From Spirosoma fluviale (GTDB lineage: Bacteria > Bacteroidota > Bacteroidia > Cytophagales > Flexibacteraceae), in the NCBI GenBank assembly GCA_945883425.1, contig CAMCXM010000010.1:1-45647 (forward strand): a DNA stretch of 45,647 nucleotides, given 5' to 3'. The first letter of the stretch is position 1, and each line of letters starts with the position of its first letter. Below are positions 41,971-45,647 of this stretch, one piece after another. The notes below the pieces were generated by a model. It searched no databases, was not told where the DNA came from, and worked only from the letters and a program-made list of their open reading frames with translations. The translations under genes and the position numbers were made by a program.

Positions 41971-43985
41971 GGAAACACCAACCGTCGTTTACCATCTGAA
42001 TCCGTTTCTATGGCTGTTCCTAAAGGCTTGACAAGCCAGGAACCGTTCTTTCTCAAAATCCCCCAAAGGTTATTTTCTTTTACGTAAGATAATCCGTTGA
42101 CAGTTGGAAGGGCTTCCTCAAATTTTGCCGGAATGACCAATCGACCGGAATGATTCATATACCCCCATTTTCCACCTGACTTCACAGCCATAGTACCTTC
42201 TTTAAATATGAGGAATTGTTCAAAAACAAACTCGCCCATGGTCTTTCCTGCATTACTGAATAATCGGCATTCATTCTTTTTCTTCAGTACCCATGCCCCT
42301 TCACCAGCATAATACCAGACACCGTCCATTGGATCCGTCAGTTGCGAACCCGAACCATTCACCAATGCTCCTTTTCCTTTTCTGTAGGCTACCAAAGGGA
42401 AATCAGATTCATCCTTCAGGAAAACTCCGGTGACCACCGAATCAAATTTAGGTTCAAGAATCCAGTTTCCGTCTTCATTCACCAGGCCCCATTTACCCTC
42501 CGTTTCCGCAATGAAAATCTGATTGCGGCTAGGACGAATTTCCTGGTACCCTGCCTTTGACAAGGGCTGTCCTTTTTCTCCATAGATTTTTTTTAATCCG
42601 TCCTTCTGTCCGGAAAAAACCCATCCGGACGAGATTCGGAACGATTTGATCTGGTCAAATTCTAAAGGAAGAATGGATTCGTTCCCGAGTCGAACTAAAC
42701 CAGACTTGCCGCCTTCGGTCACGGCTGCGAAACCGGAACCAATCAATTCCACTTTCTCATAGAAACGACTTTGTGCAAAGGACGGTATCGAAGTGATGGA
42801 AACCTTCCCTTTGGAAAAACCTCGAATCTGATCGAAAGGGTCTGATATAGAAAGGGAATCCCAAAGCGGGGCAGATGATTTACCTGAGGTGCAATCAAAT
42901 CCTGCCACCAAGCCATCTTTTGTTTTCAGCTCAAGCCACTTCCCATCAAGAGATAAACGAATCATAGAATAGACGGGTGACTGAACCCAGATTTTGGCAG
43001 AAGGGTTCCAAATCCCAAATGTCTTTCCCTTCGAAACCACAGCAATTTCAGACGAAACGACATGTGCAAAATCATAACCATCGCCGGGTAGATTGGGTGT
43101 TGCCGCCATATTCAGAATCTGCCAGCTGTCCCCTTCTTTTACAGCGGCATAGCCTCCTTTCATTTCCTGAATCAAGTGAAACTTTACAGGCGTAACTTCG
43201 GCTCCTTTCAGATTACGGATGCCGGATTTCCCTGCTTTTTCCACCTGAACCCAGTATCCATTCAGTTTTACATCATCCCACTCTGGTCGGATCAGGATGA
43301 AGGCCAAAGAATTAAAGGCACCCCACTTTTTATCTGCTGATTGGTAGGCAAACAGATTCCGGCTGATTTTCCGGATTTGTTTCATTCCTGAAATGATAAT
43401 GCGTCCATCACCATAGTAAACCAGGTCGTGTGTGTTGTTTTTTCGTGTGATGCCGGCAGAATCACTGATGCCGGAGACATCTTCATATTGTGGATTGATG
43501 ATCATTCGTCCGTTTTCCTTACTGATCAAACCCCATAAGCCCTGTTTTTTGACCCAGGTCACAGTTCCGCTGAATACATTGATTTCTTTTACCTCTTCAT
43601 ACAACGGAGCAATGAGCAGCCTTCCTTTCAGATCGGTGAGGCCCCAGAGGCCACCTTTTTTCACCCATCCTTTGCCGTTGGAAAAAGAGGCTATCTCCTC
43701 ATATTCGGCTGGTACAACCAGGATTCCTTCGCAGTTAATGACACCGAAACGCTTTCCCTGCTGCACGATGGCGTTCCGTCCGACAAAGGGCATGGCTTTT
43801 AAAAAGGCCGGCGGAATGCGGTATTCGCCGATTGCGTTTACGTATCCAAATAGCCGGGTCTGTTTGTCTTTTTTGGAGAAGAGTTCTTCTTCGCAGTCGT
43901 AGGACTGACTAAAAGAAGGAAATGTCCATCCAATCTGGAAGGCCATCAGCAAAAGAAGGAATCGGAATATGTTTTGACAGGGCAT
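41967..43985 (-). CDS. Exported WG-repeat protein
   Basis: A 672-residue protein from the ATG at 43985 (MPCQNIFRFLLLLMAFQIGW, a signal peptide). The upstream ATG at 44021 would lie before the promoter-like element at 44010-44017. The body is built of about eleven to thirteen WG (KWG) beta repeats of 40-50 residues, with forms such as GLWGLTDLKGRLLIAP, KWGLVNEDGNWILEPKFD and KWGYMNHSGRLVIPAKFEEA. Several copies have lost the Trp-Gly pair. WG repeats are a recognised but functionally ill-defined beta-propeller-like motif. The gene overlaps the hybrid kinase gene by 4 bp, so it may be a periplasmic sensor or ligand-binding partner of that kinase. Confidence 0.88.
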   Translation of the reverse strand: MPCQNIFRFLLLLMAFQIGWTFPSFSQSYDCEEELFSKKDKQTRLFGYVNAIGEYRIPPAFLKAMPFVGRNAIVQQGKRFGVINCEGILVVPAEYEEIASFSNGKGWVKKGGLWGLTDLKGRLLIAPLYEEVKEINVFSGTVTWVKKQGLWGLISKENGRMIINPQYEDVSGISDSAGITRKNNTHDLVYYGDGRIIISGMKQIRKISRNLFAYQSADKKWGAFNSLAFILIRPEWDDVKLNGYWVQVEKAGKSGIRNLKGAEVTPVKFHLIQEMKGGYAAVKEGDSWQILNMAATPNLPGDGYDFAHVVSSEIAVVSKGKTFGIWNPSAKIWVQSPVYSMIRLSLDGKWLELKTKDGLVAGFDCTSGKSSAPLWDSLSISDPFDQIRGFSKGKVSITSIPSFAQSRFYEKVELIGSGFAAVTEGGKSGLVRLGNESILPLEFDQIKSFRISSGWVFSGQKDGLKKIYGEKGQPLSKAGYQEIRPSRNQIFIAETEGKWGLVNEDGNWILEPKFDSVVTGVFLKDESDFPLVAYRKGKGALVNGSGSQLTDPMDGVWYYAGEGAWVLKKKNECRLFSNAGKTMGEFVFEQFLIFKEGTMAVKSGGKWGYMNHSGRLVIPAKFEEALPTVNGLSYVKENNLWGILRKNGSWLVKPLGTAIETDSDGKRRLVFP

Positions 43986-44009
43986 TATGAATGATATGGA
44001 AAGAATGAC

Positions 44010-44017
44010 CAAATCTA
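44010..44017 (-). promoter_or_regulatory. Possible -7 element before the WG-repeat gene
   Basis: TAGATTTG on the minus strand (44017-44010) matches TAnnTTTG. It lies just beyond the raiA terminator and predicts a leader of about 18 nt to the ATG at 43985. A -33 TTG at ideal spacing is not visible. Confidence 0.4.
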
Positions 44018-44029
44018 CCAAAGTTCAAT

Positions 44030-44057
44030 AAAAAAGCCACGACAAACGCGTGGCTTT
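44030..44057 (-). terminator. Terminator of the rpsU-xerC-raiA cluster
   Basis: AAAGCCACG (44033-44041) and CGTGGCTTT (44049-44057) form a 9-bp stem with a 7-nt loop. In minus-strand reading the stem is followed by a T-run (44035-44030). It lies 29 bp after the raiA stop codon. Confidence 0.88.
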
Positions 44058-44085
44058 CGGTGAATATTCAAAAGAATATTTTGTC

Positions 44086-44391
44086 TCAGGCTCTTTCCAG
44101 ACTTTTCTCTTTAAACTTCTTAATCTGGGATTTCAATGCCTCCATGGCCACATCGGCAGCGGCTTCAAAAGAGCTGCTGTTTTCTTTGGCAAAAAGTGTG
44201 TGTCCGGGCACCGCCAGTTTAATTTCAATGACTTTATTTTCATGGGATGTGGTGTCGCGGTTGATTCGTAAGAACACCTCCCCTCCTGTTATTCTATCGT
44301 AAAAGGTATCCAGTTTTTCTGCTTTTTTCTGAATGTAATCTAATAATTTCTTGTCAGCATCGAAGTGAATGGAATGCATTTGAAGCTTCAT
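44086..44391 (-). CDS. raiA: Short ribosome hibernation promoting factor (HPF/RaiA family)
   Basis: A 101-residue protein of the sigma-54 modulation/S30EA family, short form. It has the N-terminal MKLQMHSIHFDADKKLLDYI strand-helix and a central basic strand (EIKLAVPGHTLFAKENSSSF), then DVAMEALKSQIKKFKEK as the final helix. It binds the 30S mRNA/tRNA channel and inactivates ribosomes in stationary phase. It lies 30 bp after xerC and ends at a terminator. The order rpsU-xerC-raiA is a familiar Bacteroidota arrangement. Confidence 0.93.
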   Translation of the reverse strand: MKLQMHSIHFDADKKLLDYIQKKAEKLDTFYDRITGGEVFLRINRDTTSHENKVIEIKLAVPGHTLFAKENSSSFEAAADVAMEALKSQIKKFKEKSLERA

Positions 44392-44421
44392 AAATCTTAA
44401 ATTGTTAAAGAGTTAAACATG

Positions 44422-45324
44422 TTATTTAGGATCATCAATCTGGCGCTTCGCTCTTGGATGAGCCAAACCATAGGCCTGCTTTAGTTTCGCAACCGTGTTG
44501 TGGGCATATACCTGTGTGGCGGCCAGAGAAGTATGCCCAAGCAGTTCTTTGATGGAACTGATTTCGGCTCCGGCGTTCAGCAAATGGGATGCAAACGTAT
44601 GGCGGAGCACATGAGGACTTTTCTTCTTTTCTGACGTAACCAAACCAAGGTATTTTTTCACAACCCGTTCGATAAAAACCGGGTAGGCTGGTTTACCTTT
44701 ATCTGTAACGATGAGCGCTGTAACTGTTAATTCTGGTAGAGTTTTTTCAATAACGGTAAGGTACTCTTTTAGTTGGTGTACTAGATTCTGGTGGAGAGGA
44801 ATCCATCGTTCTTTGCTTCGTTTTCCGAAAACCAGGATTTTACTTTCCTCAAAGGAAATGGATTCTGGCTTTAGGCCGATCAGTTCTGAAAGGCGCATTC
44901 CGGTTCCGTAGAGCAATTCAAGAATCAAACGATCTCTCTGACCTGAAAAGTCGGGAGAAAAATTGAAATTCTCAAACAAGTTTTTCATATTATTTTCTCT
45001 CACATACACTGGAAGTCGCTTCGGCTTTTTGAGCGAGCGGATGCTGGTCATCGGATGTGATGAGATTTTTCCTTCTCTCAGAAGGAAATCAAAAAATGCC
45101 CGGAGAGAGGAAAGTTTTCGGTTGATGGAATTGGGTGAATATTCTCCGTCGCTGAGTTCAATAATCCATGCACGGATGGTGGCCTTGGTTGCGGTTTCGG
45201 GATTCTCCGTTCCCATACCGGAAGCGAATTCCTGAAACTGTTTCAGATCTGCTTCATAGGCACTGATTGTGTGCCGGCTGCGGCGTTTTTGAAACCGGAG
45301 GTATTGTAAAAAAAAGGCGACCAT
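44422..45324 (-). CDS. xerC: Tyrosine recombinase XerC/XerD family
   Basis: A 300-residue recombinase from the ATG at 45324 (MVAFFLQYLRFQKRRSRHT), the start that matches family N-termini and length. The N-terminal SAM-like core-binding domain (about 1-90) recognises DNA. The catalytic domain carries the first Arg in GTGMRLSELIGL, the HxxR box in HVLRHTFASHLL, and GHTSLAATQVYAH with His and the Tyr nucleophile. Likely role: resolution of chromosome dimers at dif. An open frame extends to 45414 inside rpsU, giving 30 extra unconserved residues. The start codon and codons 2-3 lie in the 3' arm of a hairpin, and codons 4-6 in the T-run that follows, resembling a terminator of rpsU. Confidence 0.92.
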   Translation of the reverse strand: MVAFFLQYLRFQKRRSRHTISAYEADLKQFQEFASGMGTENPETATKATIRAWIIELSDGEYSPNSINRKLSSLRAFFDFLLREGKISSHPMTSIRSLKKPKRLPVYVRENNMKNLFENFNFSPDFSGQRDRLILELLYGTGMRLSELIGLKPESISFEESKILVFGKRSKERWIPLHQNLVHQLKEYLTVIEKTLPELTVTALIVTDKGKPAYPVFIERVVKKYLGLVTSEKKKSPHVLRHTFASHLLNAGAEISSIKELLGHTSLAATQVYAHNTVAKLKQAYGLAHPRAKRQIDDPK

Positions 45325-45346
45325 TCTCGTTACGAAAATGGTCGCC
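45308..45346 (-). terminator. Intrinsic terminator of rpsU overlapping the xerC start codon
   Basis: On the minus strand GGCGACCATT (45346-45337) pairs perfectly with AATGGTCGCC (45325-45316). The centre can pair further (TCGT/ACGA), and eight T follow (45315-45308). The xerC ATG is at 45324-45322, inside the 3' arm, and the T-run encodes Phe-Phe-Leu. The rpsU stop codon is 24 nt upstream. Confidence 0.8.
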
Positions 45347-45370
45347 TGATATGTAAATTCCTTAACGGAA

Positions 45371-45565
45371 TCAGAAATTTTCTTTCTCCTGCATCTGCTG
45401 CTTATAAACAGCACGAATCACTTCATTACGTCTTGCAACAGACGGTTTGGTAAACGCTGAGCGCCTTCTTAATTCTCTCAAAACCCCTGTCCTTTCAAAT
45501 TTTTTCTTGAAACGCTTAAGAGCTTTGTCAATTGATTCGTTTTCTTTAACAGTAATTAAAAGCAT
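45371..45565 (-). CDS. rpsU: 30S ribosomal protein S21
   Basis: A 64-residue basic protein of the small subunit, which in many bacteria aids initiation through the 3' end of 16S rRNA. The family pattern is clear: VKENESIDKALKRFKKKFER, TGVLRELRRRSAFTKPS and a Lys/Glu-rich tail. Length is normal. It is the first gene of the rpsU-xerC-raiA cluster, with a consensus promoter just upstream (leader about 10 nt) and a terminator-like hairpin after its stop codon. Confidence 0.96.
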   Translation of the reverse strand: MLLITVKENESIDKALKRFKKKFERTGVLRELRRRSAFTKPSVARRNEVIRAVYKQQMQEKENF

Positions 45566-45582
45566 ATTTTTTCAAATGGGCT

Positions 45583-45614
45583 GCAAATGTAAAAAGAGGT
45601 TTACAGTTCTGCAA
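45583..45614 (-). promoter_or_regulatory. Bacteroidetes-type promoter of rpsU
   Basis: On the minus strand TTG (45614-45612), 20 nt, then TACATTTGC (45591-45583), an exact TAnnTTTG element. Predicted transcription start is near 45575, about 10 nt before the rpsU ATG. Confidence 0.8.
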
Positions 45615-45647
45615 CAGATTATTTTATTTTTTACCAGGCTTTACGTC

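Overview
The window looks like a chromosomal segment of a Bacteroidota bacterium. It has a SusC/SusD pair, a secreted protein with a C-terminal domain like those exported by the type IX secretion system (T9SS), a fused SecD-SecF protein, LytS/LytTR and TPR-hybrid-kinase signalling, and promoters matching the Bacteroidetes consensus (TTG about 19-21 nt before TAnnTTTG). Start codons mostly lack a Shine-Dalgarno sequence. A Cytophagia-like or Sphingobacteria-like lineage is plausible, but I cannot assign a genus. Most genes are chromosomal housekeeping or ordinary accessory genes. I see no transposase, prophage, CRISPR array or plasmid gene.

Layout. 1-1.8 kb: a small secreted protein and, on the opposite strand, an HTH regulator preceded by a doubled, symmetric array of eight identical 8-bp boxes. 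1.8-9.7 kb: one 2638-residue secreted adhesin-like protein (ten Ig-like repeats, a glycine-rich core, a beta-helix-like stretch and a T9SS sorting tail). 10.2-15.2 kb: purB, a LytS/LytTR two-component pair with His-rich sensor loops, a YdjM-type membrane protein and a small membrane-anchored protein. 15.3-19.1 kb: secDF, a solitary macro-domain protein and a large imperfect inverted repeat. 19.1-27.7 kb: a compact glycan-use locus, with a GH31 glucosidase divergent from susC-susD-lipoprotein and a 13-bp inverted repeat between them. 27.7-33.1 kb: a TPR/PD40 protein, trmN6, rnhA and divergent mutS2. 33.3-33.65 kb: tRNA-Cys, tRNA-Gly and tRNA-Leu with promoter and terminator. 34-39.4 kb: three polysaccharide genes (bi-domain oxidoreductase, CapD-type dehydratase, GT4 glycosyltransferase). 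39.5-44 kb: a WG-repeat protein overlapping by 4 bp with a hybrid histidine kinase. 44-45.6 kb: the rpsU-xerC-raiA cluster.

How genes work together. The GH31 enzyme, TonB-dependent porin, SusD-like lipoprotein and third surface lipoprotein form a minimal alpha-glucan capture and hydrolysis unit, probably controlled from the shared intergenic region. The polysaccharide genes are probably one unit that ends at a strong terminator near 33.88 kb. The most unusual features are regulatory: the 2 x 57-bp box array before the HTH gene; the xerC start codon lying inside what looks like the intrinsic terminator of rpsU; the glycan-locus inverted repeat; and the translationally coupled WG-repeat/hybrid-kinase pair.
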